The notes beneath the pieces are model-generated. The model was not told the DNA's origin. It saw only the letters and a program-made list of their open reading frames with translations, and searched no databases. Below, piece after piece: positions 17,050 to 26,228 of a stretch of DNA of 64,000 nucleotides. Source of the stretch: an uncultured Porphyromonadaceae bacterium (GTDB lineage Bacteria; Bacteroidota; Bacteroidia; Bacteroidales; Barnesiellaceae_A); NCBI GenBank assembly GCA_900538705.1, contig UPZG01000003.1, forward strand, positions 127,171 to 191,170, read 5' to 3'. Position numbers and translations under genes: made by a program. The first letter of the stretch is position 1. Each line of letters starts with the position of its first letter.

Positions 17050-17567
17050 ACACTAGTTTTATTCGTTTTTTCTTCCTATCTCTGTTGATGGTACTTTTGC
17101 AAGTGGTGGTATTCAATCGCATACACCTCTTTGGCATAGCCATCCCTTTGGTGTTTATATACGTTATCATCAAGTTGCCATTGTCGTTGTCGACCGTGTG
17201 GGTGCTTACTGTCTCGTTCTTGCTCGGCCTCGCTGTAGATATTTTCAGTAATACGCCTGGCATGAACGCGCTGGCGTGTACAATACTTGCTTTTGTGCGA
17301 CGGCCAGTATTGTCGCTATATTTGCAGCATGGTAGTGACTATATCGCCGACGAACCGTCTATACGAGGTTTCGGTACAGGATTGTTTGTGCGTTATGCCC
17401 TTTCGTTGACGCTCATTTATTGTTTCCTGTTGTTTGTGATAGAGTCGTTCTTTTTGTTCGATGCCTTGTATTTGGTGTTGCACATTGTCTGCAGCACACT
17501 GCTTACGTTTGTTCTTATCTTGTGTTTCGATAGTTTGAGCCCCGGTCGTCGTGAGAAAAGATTATAA
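17046..17567 (+). CDS. mreD: Rod shape-determining protein MreD
   Basis: 173 residues with about five membrane helices, the usual layout of MreD. It is weakly conserved in sequence and identified by hydrophobic profile, the GLAVDIFSNTPGMNALACT segment and position between mreC and the PBP2 gene. It overlaps mreC by four bases, and its last 17 bases overlap the next gene. Confidence 0.9.
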   Translation: MNTSFIRFFFLSLLMVLLQVVVFNRIHLFGIAIPLVFIYVIIKLPLSLSTVWVLTVSFLLGLAVDIFSNTPGMNALACTILAFVRRPVLSLYLQHGSDYIADEPSIRGFGTGLFVRYALSLTLIYCFLLFVIESFFLFDALYLVLHIVCSTLLTFVLILCFDSLSPGRREKRL

Positions 17568-19413
17568 TCTCGAAAAACGCAAGTTTGTCATAGCAGGAGC
17601 ATTGCTTGTAGTAATGCTCATCTACGTTATACGTCTGTTTTCGTTACAGGTGGGCGATAACGATTACAAGAAATTTGCCGACAATAATGCCTTTTTACGT
17701 AAGATGCTTTATCCTTCACGTGGATTTATATACGACCGTAACGGGCAACTAATGGTTTACAATCAGCCGGCTTATGACGTGATGATGACCCCTCGTGAGG
17801 TGTTGCCATTCGATACCCTCGATTTTTGTGAGACTCTGGGTATTACGCGGGAGCAGTATGATAAGCGTATTGCCGATATGAAAGACCGCCGTAAAAATCC
17901 CGGCTACTCATCGTATACGCCACAGATATTTATGACCCAGCTTTCGGCACGTGATTACGGACGTCTGCAAGAGAAGCTCTATCGTTTTCCGGGCTTTTAT
18001 ATTCAAAACCGTGTTTTACGCCAGTATAATATGCCTATTGCCGCTAATGTTGTGGGTAATATACGTGAGGTATCGCTGGCAGATATGGAACGTGACGACT
18101 ACTATCAGCGTGGTGACTATACCGGAGACTTGGGCGTGGAAAAGTCTTACGAGAAGGTGTTACGTGGTGTCAAAGGCGAAGAGATACTCTTGCGCGATGC
18201 TCATGGACGTATCAAAGGTAAGTATGAAGATGGCAAATATGATATTCCTCCCATCTCGGGCTCCAATATTACTCTTTCCCTCGATGCCGAACTGCAAGCA
18301 TATGGTGAGAAGTTGATGCAAAATAAGATAGGGGCTATTGTAGCCATAGAGCCTGCTACCGGTGAGATATTGGCTTTGGTATCGAGTCCTACATACGATC
18401 CTTCGTTACTTGTAGGGCGTGATAGGGGCGCTAATTATGCCGCTCTTGTGCGCGACCCATATAAGCCTCTCTACGATAGGGCTATCATGGGTATGTATCC
18501 GCCAGGTTCTACATTCAAGCCCACGCAAGGCCTTATTTTCTTACAAGAGGGTGTAGTGACAACCGAGACAGCGTATCCTTGTTCACATGGCTTCATTGCC
18601 GGTGGGTTGCGAGTAGGATGTCACGGGCATGCATCGCCTCTACAGCTGGTGCCGGCATTAGCTACCTCGTGCAATGCCTATTTTTGCTACGGGTTGCGGG
18701 CTATGCTGGATAGTCGTAAACGTTATCCGTCGACAGCCGAGGCCTTTGAGGTGTGGAAGCGTCACCTTGTTTCTATGGGGTATGGTTATCGCCTGGGTAT
18801 AGATTTACCCGGTGAAAAACGAGGATTCTTGCCAAACAGTGCCTATTACGACAAATATTATGGTCGTAATCGTTGGAGTGCCCTCACCATTATCTCTATA
18901 GCAATTGGACAGGGTGAGGTATTGGCTACACCCGTGCAGATAGCCAATCTTGCAGCGACTATAGCCAATAGAGGACACTATTTTATACCGCATATTGTGA
19001 AGGCAATAGAAGACAGTGTCATATCTTCGGAATATACAGTGCCGCATTATCCTACTATCGATGCACATTATTACGATTATATTGTAGAGGGTATGCGCAT
19101 GGCCGTTACCGGTGGAACATGCCGCTTGGCAGCCATACCGGGAGTAGAGGTGTGCGGAAAGACAGGTACGGCTCAAAACCCCCATGGTAAAGACCACTCA
19201 GCATTTATGGGATTTGCTCCTATGAATAACCCGCAAATTGCTATTGCCGTATATGTAGAGAATGCCGGTTTTGGCGCCACTTATGGTGTGCCTATTGGTA
19301 GCCTTATGATGGAGTTCTATTTGCATCGTAAGATAGACCCTTCACGGCAGTATCTCGAAGATAGAATGTTGAACTCAAATACGATTATATACAGTGGCGT
19401 CAAGAAGCATTAG
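17551..19413 (+). CDS. mrdA: Penicillin-binding protein 2 (elongation transpeptidase)
   Basis: 620 residues. It crosslinks peptidoglycan during cell elongation as partner of RodA. One N-terminal membrane helix (about residues 12-30) is followed by the dimerisation domain (GFIYDRNGQLMVYNQPAYDV) and the transpeptidase domain. Catalytic motifs are S320-T-F-K323 in PPGSTFKPT, the SCN triad in ATSCNAYF, and K537-T-G in CGKTGTAQ. The start is GTG at 17551, 17 bases inside mreD; no better ATG fits the conserved N-terminus. The 3' end overlaps rodA by 20 bases. Confidence 0.96.
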   Translation: MRKDYNLEKRKFVIAGALLVVMLIYVIRLFSLQVGDNDYKKFADNNAFLRKMLYPSRGFIYDRNGQLMVYNQPAYDVMMTPREVLPFDTLDFCETLGITREQYDKRIADMKDRRKNPGYSSYTPQIFMTQLSARDYGRLQEKLYRFPGFYIQNRVLRQYNMPIAANVVGNIREVSLADMERDDYYQRGDYTGDLGVEKSYEKVLRGVKGEEILLRDAHGRIKGKYEDGKYDIPPISGSNITLSLDAELQAYGEKLMQNKIGAIVAIEPATGEILALVSSPTYDPSLLVGRDRGANYAALVRDPYKPLYDRAIMGMYPPGSTFKPTQGLIFLQEGVVTTETAYPCSHGFIAGGLRVGCHGHASPLQLVPALATSCNAYFCYGLRAMLDSRKRYPSTAEAFEVWKRHLVSMGYGYRLGIDLPGEKRGFLPNSAYYDKYYGRNRWSALTIISIAIGQGEVLATPVQIANLAATIANRGHYFIPHIVKAIEDSVISSEYTVPHYPTIDAHYYDYIVEGMRMAVTGGTCRLAAIPGVEVCGKTGTAQNPHGKDHSAFMGFAPMNNPQIAIAVYVENAGFGATYGVPIGSLMMEFYLHRKIDPSRQYLEDRMLNSNTIIYSGVKKH

Positions 19414-20845
19414 TGTATGGAAATCGGTCGATAAGGTAACGATTGTCATTTATTTGATTCTCGTTTTCTTTGGTTGGGTGAGCATTTATGCTGCCGCATA
19501 CGACTTCGACCAAGCCAGTATATTCGATTTTGCCGAGCGGTCGGGCAAACAAATGTTGTGGATAGTCCTTTCGTTTTTACTGGCTGCCGTCATACTTTCT
19601 CTCGATATTCGTTTCTATGAGACCTATGCTTATCCAATATACATAGGGCTTATTTTACTTTTGGTGGCGACCATCTTTGTGGCACCCGATATAAAAGGGT
19701 CGCATTCGTGGCTTGTGCTGGGCCCGGTGAGCTTACAGCCCGCCGAGTTTGCAAAGTTTGCAACCGCACTTGCTCTTGCCAAACTCTTCAATAGCTATAA
19801 TTTCAAGTTTACTCGCCCACTCAACTTTTTCAAGGTGGTAATAATTATTGTATTACCAATGTTGCTCATTGTGATGCAGAAAGAGACAGGGTCGGCATTG
19901 GTATACATGTCGCTTGTCCTTATGATGTATCGTGAGGGTATGACAGGATTGGTGCTTTTTGGAGGCTTGTGTGCCATTCTTTATTTTGTCATAGGTATCA
20001 AGTATAGCGATGTTATGTGGTGTGGGGCACCAGTAGGTGAAATTTGGGTGCTGGGTATTATATGTGTGGTGATGGTTGGTATGGTGTGGTTCTTTGCATC
20101 TCATAAAGATATTGCACGTCACCTTGCTATTGGATATATTGCGGTCGCCGTGGTTATAGCTATCCTGCAATGGGTGGGAGTGGAGTTGCCTATGCTGTAT
20201 ATCTTCTTGGGTATTGTAGCATTGTCGTTGGTATATTTGTTGGTGATGTACTTTATTACCTTTTCATCACGATTGCTTGCGGTAGTAGCTGTGGCGATAG
20301 TGTCGGTAGGCTTCCTTTTTTCGTGCAATTATGTCTTTAACGATGTGCTCAAGCCCCATCAGCAGATGCGTATAAAAGTATTGTTGGGGATGGAAGAAGA
20401 CTTGCGTGGAGCCGGATATAATGTCAATCAGTCTAAGATAGCAATAGGCTCGGGAGGCTTCTGGGGAAAGGGATTTCTTAATGGTACGCAGACAAAGCTC
20501 AATTATGTGCCCGAGCAGGATACAGACTTTATTTTCTGTACAATAGGTGAAGAGGAGGGCTTTTGGGGTTCGTGTTTGGTGATAGGGCTGTTTACTGCGC
20601 TTATCTTGCGTATCATGGTTATTGCCGAACGCCAGCCGCGTCCGTTTGGTCGGGTATATGCCTACTGTGTATTATCTATTTTCTTTTTTCACCTGCTTGT
20701 CAATATAGGCATGGTTATAGGCTTGTGCCCGGTCATAGGCATTCCGTTACCTTTTTTCAGTTATGGGGGGTCGTCGTTATGGGGCTTTACGATATTGTTG
20801 TTTATTTTGTTGCGTATTGATGCATCGCGTTCAGAGCATTTCTGA
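19394..20845 (+). CDS. rodA: Peptidoglycan glycosyltransferase RodA (SEDS family)
   Basis: 483 residues, longer than the roughly 370 of proteobacterial RodA. It has an inserted hydrophobic block between residues about 190 and 300, a form I believe is common in Bacteroidales. SEDS motifs are visible: KGSHSWLVLGPVSLQPAEFAK (listed as KGSHSWLVLGP and LQPAEFAK), the ETGSALVYM segment, VPEQDTDFIFCTIGEEEGFWG (VPEQDTDFIF, GEEEGFWG) with the catalytic-site Asp, and the end PLPFFSYGGSS. The likely start is GTG at 19394 overlapping the PBP2 gene by 20 bases. It polymerises glycan strands in the inner membrane. Confidence 0.95.
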   Translation: MASRSISVWKSVDKVTIVIYLILVFFGWVSIYAAAYDFDQASIFDFAERSGKQMLWIVLSFLLAAVILSLDIRFYETYAYPIYIGLILLLVATIFVAPDIKGSHSWLVLGPVSLQPAEFAKFATALALAKLFNSYNFKFTRPLNFFKVVIIIVLPMLLIVMQKETGSALVYMSLVLMMYREGMTGLVLFGGLCAILYFVIGIKYSDVMWCGAPVGEIWVLGIICVVMVGMVWFFASHKDIARHLAIGYIAVAVVIAILQWVGVELPMLYIFLGIVALSLVYLLVMYFITFSSRLLAVVAVAIVSVGFLFSCNYVFNDVLKPHQQMRIKVLLGMEEDLRGAGYNVNQSKIAIGSGGFWGKGFLNGTQTKLNYVPEQDTDFIFCTIGEEEGFWGSCLVIGLFTALILRIMVIAERQPRPFGRVYAYCVLSIFFFHLLVNIGMVIGLCPVIGIPLPFFSYGGSSLWGFTILLFILLRIDASRSEHF

Positions 20846-20869
20846 TGAGCATCATTTTATGAGGAGTAG

Positions 20870-21238
20870 TTATTTCTTCTCTTTCTTGTCGGTCTCTTTT
20901 TCTTCTTGTGCCATCACATGTGGAATGAGAAAGGCTGTGTAGACTTGCAGTGCTACCGATATGGTGAAAATCACTAACCAATCGGTACCCCCTTTAAACA
21001 TGAGATATGAGGCAAACAATAGCATCAGTGTGCCAAACAGCTCTATGAGTACGAGGCGGCGTAGTCTTACGTTTTTGCCTTTATAGGGGGAGATAAGTCG
21101 TATAACGGACATGCCGGCTGCTCCTATTGCAAAGATATAGGGTATCCATGTCGCTGTTATAAAAAGAGGTAGTACTGCGCCTGCCAGCAGAAGCAGTGCC
21201 GAGGCTTTGAAAATAATATCTTTTATAGTCTCTTTCAT
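20870..21238 (-). CDS. Small membrane protein of unknown function
   Basis: 122 residues with about four hydrophobic helices and a charged C-terminus (EEKETDKKEKK). I do not recognise a named family. It lies three bases downstream of the FtsB/DivIC-like gene on the same strand and is probably cotranscribed. It converges with rodA with only 24 bases between, and no terminator is visible there. Confidence 0.7.
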   Translation of the reverse strand: MKETIKDIIFKASALLLLAGAVLPLFITATWIPYIFAIGAAGMSVIRLISPYKGKNVRLRRLVLIELFGTLMLLFASYLMFKGGTDWLVIFTISVALQVYTAFLIPHVMAQEEKETDKKEKK

Positions 21239-21241
21239 ATT

Positions 21242-21583
21242 TTATTGAACTGTTTCTTGTGTAGCGGTTGTATCCATAACAACGCGGAAAACATCTTCGT
21301 GCCCTCTTTGCATATTATATTTTTCGCGAGCTATGCGTTCTATGGTTTGAGGGTCGTTTTTTATCTCTTGTAGTTTGTCGCTATATTCTTTGATTTGTAA
21401 CTTTTCTTTTGCAATGTTTTGTTGCAAAGTACGTATGCGTCTGTCGTTTTTGTATATTTCTATATAGCTGTGGTCTATTATAAATAGGTGCGCCAGTACA
21501 AACCCTATGATGAGGAGCAGTGAAATATGTGTCAATACATATTTCTTGATGAAGAATACAATGTCTGACAGAATTTTTTTCAT
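21242..21583 (-). CDS. FtsB/DivIC-like septum formation initiator protein
   Basis: 113 residues. A short N-terminus is followed by one membrane helix (about 18-35), a coiled coil (about 45-75, RIRTLQQNIAKEKLQIKEYS) and the family's closing motif IERIAREKYNMQRGHEDVF. Proteins of this family bridge division proteins at the septum in the periplasm. A -7 box lies 18 bases upstream. The gene starts a two-gene operon with the small membrane protein. Confidence 0.85.
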   Translation of the reverse strand: MKKILSDIVFFIKKYVLTHISLLLIIGFVLAHLFIIDHSYIEIYKNDRRIRTLQQNIAKEKLQIKEYSDKLQEIKNDPQTIERIAREKYNMQRGHEDVFRVVMDTTATQETVQ

Positions 21584-21600
21584 AACCGCTATGCTTGTTG

Positions 21601-21608
21601 CAAAGGTA
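21601..21608 (-). promoter_or_regulatory. -7 promoter box (TACCTTTG) for the FtsB/DivIC-like gene
   Basis: Perfect TAnnTTTG element on the minus strand, 18 bases before the start codon. Confidence 0.55.
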
Positions 21609-21662
21609 GATAAATTTTCTTATACCGCCTTCCGCCTGTGGCAATTATCAGGTCTGTTGTGA

Positions 21663-21706
21663 AAAACGAGGCCGTCTCAAAGTTTATTTTGAGACAGCCT
21701 CGTTTT
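21663..21706 (-). terminator. Rho-independent terminator, bidirectional
   Basis: Eighteen-bp stem with one mismatch: AAAACGAGGC and GTCTCAAA arms at 21663-21681, complementary to 21688-21706, loop of six. T-run on both strands. It ends the transcript of the secreted hypothetical at 21827-22528. Confidence 0.9.
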
Positions 21707-21826
21707 ATGAATGCGTCGGGTGTAGAAACTCCGTAAGCTATGATCAGTATAAAAATTCTTTTTGAGTATCGTGTATATGATAATATATGAAGCAGTCTGG
21801 TACGGTTGTAATGTTATATACTGTTG

Positions 21827-22528
21827 TCATTCGGCTGCTTTACGTTGTGTTATGATACCCTCAAGAAAGTCAGCGACTTTTTGCAGACTTTCGGTCTCTT
21901 TCCACTTTATTTTATTCTCTTTCAAGAACTTGTTGAAAGCTTTACGCTCTTCTTTGGTAAGGATGCCGTTAATGCCTCTTTTTGTGGCATGGCATATATC
22001 TTCATCGGTTACGATAGTATATCGTGTAATAGTAGGCAGGGTGCGGCTATTGTAGCGGTCGGCCTTTGTGGCGTTATACTTGCGAGCTGCAATGTTGCCG
22101 TAATCTTCAAATGCAGCTACGTTTTGTGTCGCTGAAGCTGACGTCCCTATGCCGTAAGCGCCGGAACCTTTGTTCATGGAGCTGAAGTCGGCTTCACACG
22201 TGCGCCCAACCAGAACGTGAGGAGTAGCATAGATACGTTCTACGTAATACTTCCCCTTGCGTTCAAGTACGATATGATTGTCACATACTACCGAGTCGAT
22301 GTATTGTGAGTTGCCGGCAGCTTTGATGTCTTCTCCATCGACAAAATGTAAGGTGTTGCCAAACAAGTGGATGTTGATATTGGCACGCGCAGGATCGCTA
22401 TTGCGATAGTAAACTGTGGCGGGTACAAAGTCTTCGTAGAGGTAAGGCCAGCCTTCTGTAGGTTCATATTCGGAGGCAAAGCCGGCAGTGACTGCGCATA
22501 ATAAGGTTGCAATAGTAAGTACTCTCAT
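21827..22528 (-). CDS. Secreted protein of unknown function
   Basis: About 233 residues starting MRVLTIATLLCAVTAGFAS, a Sec signal peptide. The mature part begins EYEPTEGWPYLYEDFVPATVYY; it holds many Asp/Asn/Tyr residues and ends in a Lys/Glu-rich helix (LTKEERKAFNKFLKENKIKW). I do not recognise the family. The frame runs 15 codons further upstream, but the signal peptide marks the start. A weak TACTTTCG element at 22572-22579 may be its -7 box. The gene is monocistronic, bounded by a terminator. Confidence 0.7.
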   Translation of the reverse strand: MRVLTIATLLCAVTAGFASEYEPTEGWPYLYEDFVPATVYYRNSDPARANINIHLFGNTLHFVDGEDIKAAGNSQYIDSVVCDNHIVLERKGKYYVERIYATPHVLVGRTCEADFSSMNKGSGAYGIGTSASATQNVAAFEDYGNIAARKYNATKADRYNSRTLPTITRYTIVTDEDICHATKRGINGILTKEERKAFNKFLKENKIKWKETESLQKVADFLEGIITQRKAAE

Positions 22529-22838
22529 CTTATCTCTTTTTATAAGGTTTGTAAAAGTATTTTCTTTTGCCACGAAAGTAGTGATTTATTTTGTTTTTTC
22601 GCTATTCCTGTTCTTTTTTCTCTGCGAAACTATTATGTCTTCGCAATTTCACGCTCCTACGTTGATTTATGATAAAGATTATATATTTATCGAAAAACAG
22701 TAATTTTTTATTGAAATCGCTTGTTTATATTCTGAGCTTTTCCCACCTTTGCACTGTCGGAACGTTCAAGTCTGAGACGGTTCGATATAAGCGATAAAAA
22801 ATATTGTGATAGCACAAAAAGTAGTAGTGAAAGTTAGT

Positions 22839-22869
22839 TTTGTTTTACTTACAATTTGTGCTATCTTTA
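22839..22869 (+). promoter_or_regulatory. Likely promoter of the M16 peptidase gene
   Basis: TTTG at 22839-22842 and TATCTTTA at 22862-22869, spaced 19 bases. It differs from the consensus only in the last base of the -7 box. The rest of the 379-base gap (22529-22907) shows nothing else recognisable. Confidence 0.5.
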
Positions 22870-22907
22870 CCGGACAAAATTAACCTTATTTTAAAACAGT
22901 CAAACAA

Positions 22908-25826
22908 ATGAAAACAAGAAGACTCTTTGTAGTTGTAGCGCTGTTGACGTTGTTTTCGTCGTGCCTGTTGGCTCGTGCCGAAGGGTTAAGCGCATTCAAG
23001 CTACACAATGGTGCTACGGTGTACATCTGGGAAGACAAGTCGCAGCCCGATGTATATGGTATGGTTACTTTTAATGTTGGTGCTATTGATGACCCTGCTG
23101 AATACACCGGCTTGGCACACTATCTTGAGCATGTCATGTTTAAGGGTACGCAAACGATAGGTGCTCTCGACTGGGAGAAAGAAAAACCCCTTTATGAGCA
23201 GATTATTGCTAAATATGACGAGATGGCCGAAGCTGTAGACCAACCCACCAAAGATGCTATAGGTCTTGAAATTAACAAATTGTCGGTCGATGCTGCACAG
23301 TATGCTGCAGCCAACGAATTGTCGTTGCTGGTCGATGGTATGGGTGGCCAAAACCTGAATGCCGGTACGGGCTGGGACCAAACATCGTATTATAATACCT
23401 TCCCGCCTTCGCAACTCGAGAAATGGCTTGAACTCTATAGCGAGCGCTTTATCGATCCCGTTTTCCGCGGATTTCAAACCGAACTCGAAGCCGTTTACGA
23501 AGAGTATAATATGTATAAAGACAATATGGGTTCTAACCTTTCGGAGTTTCTCTTCTCAAAAGCTTTCGAGGGTACACCCTATGCGCGTCCTATCATAGGT
23601 CTTCCCGAACATCTCAAGAATCCTCGTTTGAGTCGTCTTATCGAATTCTACAACACATGGTATGGTCCTGAAAATATGGCTATTATTCTTGTGGGTAATG
23701 TAGATGCAAAGACTGCTATACCGCTTATCAGACAGAAATTTGAGCGGCTGCCCCGTCGTGAGTCGCATCCCCATGCCGCGATGGATCGTACCCTCTTTAA
23801 GGGTCGCAAGGAGTTGTCGGAAAAGCTCTATTATCGTCCGTTCCTTGTTATGATGTATAACGGAGCTCCCTCCAATTCGCAAGACGAAATAGCCCTTTCT
23901 GTTTGTGCTTCATTGCTTACCAATAATCAAGAGAGTGGTTTGCTCGATAAGCTCTCGGTCGATGGTGATATTATGGGTGCATCGGTAAGTCCTGTTTCGT
24001 TCCGCAACGCTGGCATTCTTATGATACAGGCATTCCCTTCGTACGATGCTGGGCAACGCCGCTACGATAGCAATAAGTCGGTAGAGAAGAAAGTGCTTCA
24101 TGAAATAGAGCGCTTGCGCAATGGTGAGTTTACAGCCGAGCAGTTAGAGGCTGTAAAGCAAGCCATGATTCGTGAGTATGATATGAGTATGGAGTCGAGT
24201 GAGTTTAAGGCCATGACGTTGGCTTCGCTCTTCAATACCGGCAACAATCCTGCCGACATTGTAACCTATCGCGACCGTGTTGCAGCCATTACGGCCGATG
24301 ATGTGAAAGCTGTTGTCGACAAATACCTTACACGCAATTATTTGGTTGTAAATGTACAAGAGTTACGCGGCGACCGTAAGGCCGAGAAGCTCGATAAGGT
24401 TACAAAACCCGGATACAAACCAGTAGAGGCTGTAAAGGGAGTGAAGAGTGCTTATGCAAAATATCTCGAATCGATACCGGTGCCGGCTCCTGTGCCTGAA
24501 TATTGCGATTTTGCATCGGTACAAGAGACGAAAGTTAATACCCGCAGCAAACTCTATTATACCCACAACCCGCAGAACGACGTGTTTAGCCTTACGCTCC
24601 GTTATGGCGTAGGTAAGCGCCGCATGCCGTTGCTCGAATATGCTGTACCTCTTATGAACGATGCAGGTATCATGGCTTTCCTTGCTCCGCACGATTTCAA
24701 GCAGGCTATGGCTCGTATCAATGCAACTTGCCATTACTCGGTAAGCGACGATTATATGACGGTGACACTCTATGGTGACGAGCGTTCCTTGCAACAGGCT
24801 TGCCAGCTTTTGCAACGGCAGATTCTCATGCCACAGCTCGATGAAAAGCAGTTGCAGTCGATTATCGGTTCGGAATATAGTGCGCGTATGATGGAAAAGG
24901 AGAGCGTAGAGTCGCAACAGCAAGCCACATTACAATACCTGTTGTATGGTGAGAACTCGGCTCTTATCACTCGCAAGCCTCTCAAGGATGTGATATTCCT
25001 TACTATTTCAGACCTTACCAAGGCCTTCCAGGATGCTACGAAATATGAGTTTACAGCGCACTATGTCGGTACTATTCCTTTCGAACAGGTTTCCGATATA
25101 TTGAGTCGTAACTTGCCGCTTATGGAAGATGAAGCTCCCTCGCTTTCGCCTGAGGTAAAAGACCGTGTACAATATGCCGAGAATACCATCTATTTCCTTC
25201 CCAATGATAAGGCTAAGCAAAGCAACATATACTTCCTTATCGAGGGTAAGCCCTATGATATTCAAGACGACGTGCTTCTCGAAGCATTCTCGTCTTACTT
25301 CGGTGCAGGATTCGGAAGCCTTGTTGTTGATGAGATACGTGAGAAACGTGCTATGGCATATTCGTCGTATGGTGTTATACAGACACCGCAGTTAGCCGGT
25401 AAGAACTGGTGTTTCTTTGGCTATGTGGGTACGCAAGGCGATAAGACTGTCGATGCCATCGACGTGTATATGGGATTACTTGCCGATATGCCCGAGGCAC
25501 GCGAACATTTTGACGTTGTGAAAGCAAACATGCGTGAGTCGGTACTCAGTCATAAACCCGATTTCCGTTCGCGTAGTCTTGTGTTTGAGTATTGGAAGCG
25601 TCTTGGTTATACACAAGACCCTGCTATCGATGATATGAAGCGTATTGACGCCCTTACATTCGACGACATTGTACGGTTCTATCAGGAGAATATAAAGGGG
25701 AAACCCATCTCCATAGCTATTGTCGGTGACCCGAAGAGCTTCGATGTAAAAGCATTGGAGAAATATGGAAAGGTTGTCAAGTTACAACGCTCTAAACTCT
25801 ATTCCGACGATTCTCTCGACTTCTAA
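22908..25826 (+). CDS. Exported M16 family zinc metallopeptidase
   Basis: 972 residues in the pitrilysin/insulinase layout: two M16 repeats joined, each with an N- and C-terminal subdomain. A signal peptide covers about residues 1-24. The inverted zinc motif HxxEH is H71-Y-L-E74-H75 in GLAHYLEHVMFKGT, and the downstream glutamate lies in the ELEAVYEEYNMYKDN region. The second, non-catalytic half runs from about residue 530. M16 enzymes degrade peptides in a closed chamber; this one is probably periplasmic. The gene is alone between its own promoter and a hairpin terminator. Confidence 0.92.
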   Translation: MKTRRLFVVVALLTLFSSCLLARAEGLSAFKLHNGATVYIWEDKSQPDVYGMVTFNVGAIDDPAEYTGLAHYLEHVMFKGTQTIGALDWEKEKPLYEQIIAKYDEMAEAVDQPTKDAIGLEINKLSVDAAQYAAANELSLLVDGMGGQNLNAGTGWDQTSYYNTFPPSQLEKWLELYSERFIDPVFRGFQTELEAVYEEYNMYKDNMGSNLSEFLFSKAFEGTPYARPIIGLPEHLKNPRLSRLIEFYNTWYGPENMAIILVGNVDAKTAIPLIRQKFERLPRRESHPHAAMDRTLFKGRKELSEKLYYRPFLVMMYNGAPSNSQDEIALSVCASLLTNNQESGLLDKLSVDGDIMGASVSPVSFRNAGILMIQAFPSYDAGQRRYDSNKSVEKKVLHEIERLRNGEFTAEQLEAVKQAMIREYDMSMESSEFKAMTLASLFNTGNNPADIVTYRDRVAAITADDVKAVVDKYLTRNYLVVNVQELRGDRKAEKLDKVTKPGYKPVEAVKGVKSAYAKYLESIPVPAPVPEYCDFASVQETKVNTRSKLYYTHNPQNDVFSLTLRYGVGKRRMPLLEYAVPLMNDAGIMAFLAPHDFKQAMARINATCHYSVSDDYMTVTLYGDERSLQQACQLLQRQILMPQLDEKQLQSIIGSEYSARMMEKESVESQQQATLQYLLYGENSALITRKPLKDVIFLTISDLTKAFQDATKYEFTAHYVGTIPFEQVSDILSRNLPLMEDEAPSLSPEVKDRVQYAENTIYFLPNDKAKQSNIYFLIEGKPYDIQDDVLLEAFSSYFGAGFGSLVVDEIREKRAMAYSSYGVIQTPQLAGKNWCFFGYVGTQGDKTVDAIDVYMGLLADMPEAREHFDVVKANMRESVLSHKPDFRSRSLVFEYWKRLGYTQDPAIDDMKRIDALTFDDIVRFYQENIKGKPISIAIVGDPKSFDVKALEKYGKVVKLQRSKLYSDDSLDF

Positions 25827-25850
25827 CGAATATTGGTTATTATCCTATCA

Positions 25851-25880
25851 ACGAGCGGCGCCGTGTTTGGCGTCGCTCGT
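25851..25880 (+). terminator. Hairpin terminator of the M16 gene
   Basis: ACGAGCGGCGCC (25851-25862) pairs with GGCGTCGCTCGT (25869-25880) with one G-T wobble. A weak T-rich stretch follows. Confidence 0.65.
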
Positions 25881-25883
25881 TGT

Positions 25884-26081
25884 CTATTTGAAAGAAACAA
25901 GGGATGTATACAGAAGTGAGAAATGACCTGATTGGTTATTCCCTCCCATGAGTAATGCGTATCCCTGTGGCAGCTGTGATTTATTTTGTATGATGATGCC
26001 AGTTGCACCAATACCGAGTTCGTGGAGTTGTGTTTGCAGAGTGGGTAGGTATGTCCTGCCCGCAGCAATGGGCAAAACCAT
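25884..26081 (-). pseudogene. Small reading frame, possibly a gene remnant
   Basis: A frame of 65 codons from ATG at 26081 (open back to a stop at 26121-26123) encodes a protein-like sequence starting MVLPIAAGRTYLPTLQTQLH and ending HFSLLYTSLVSFK. Composition is protein-like (balanced, with GG and aromatic residues) and looks like the C-terminal end of a larger domain. It sits between two terminators with no promoter element of its own. It could be a decayed fragment or a small real gene; I cannot identify a family. Confidence 0.3.
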
Positions 26082-26112
26082 CTGTTTGTTTATGAAGCCG
26101 GTGTAAAAACAG

Positions 26113-26155
26113 GAGGTGTGTCATTATGTGGCCTTGTGGCCTTATGACACACCTC
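26113..26155 (-). terminator. Rho-independent terminator of the FadL-like gene, bidirectional
   Basis: Perfect 12-bp stem (26113-26124 with 26144-26155), GAGGTGTGTCAT against its complement, plus internal GGCC pairing. T-runs occur on both sides. Confidence 0.8.
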
Positions 26156-26228
26156 TTTTATGGGCAGTGATACAGACAATATGAAAATTGTCTCTTGTTT
26201 GTTATATACCGGGTTGATGTTGCGTCTG

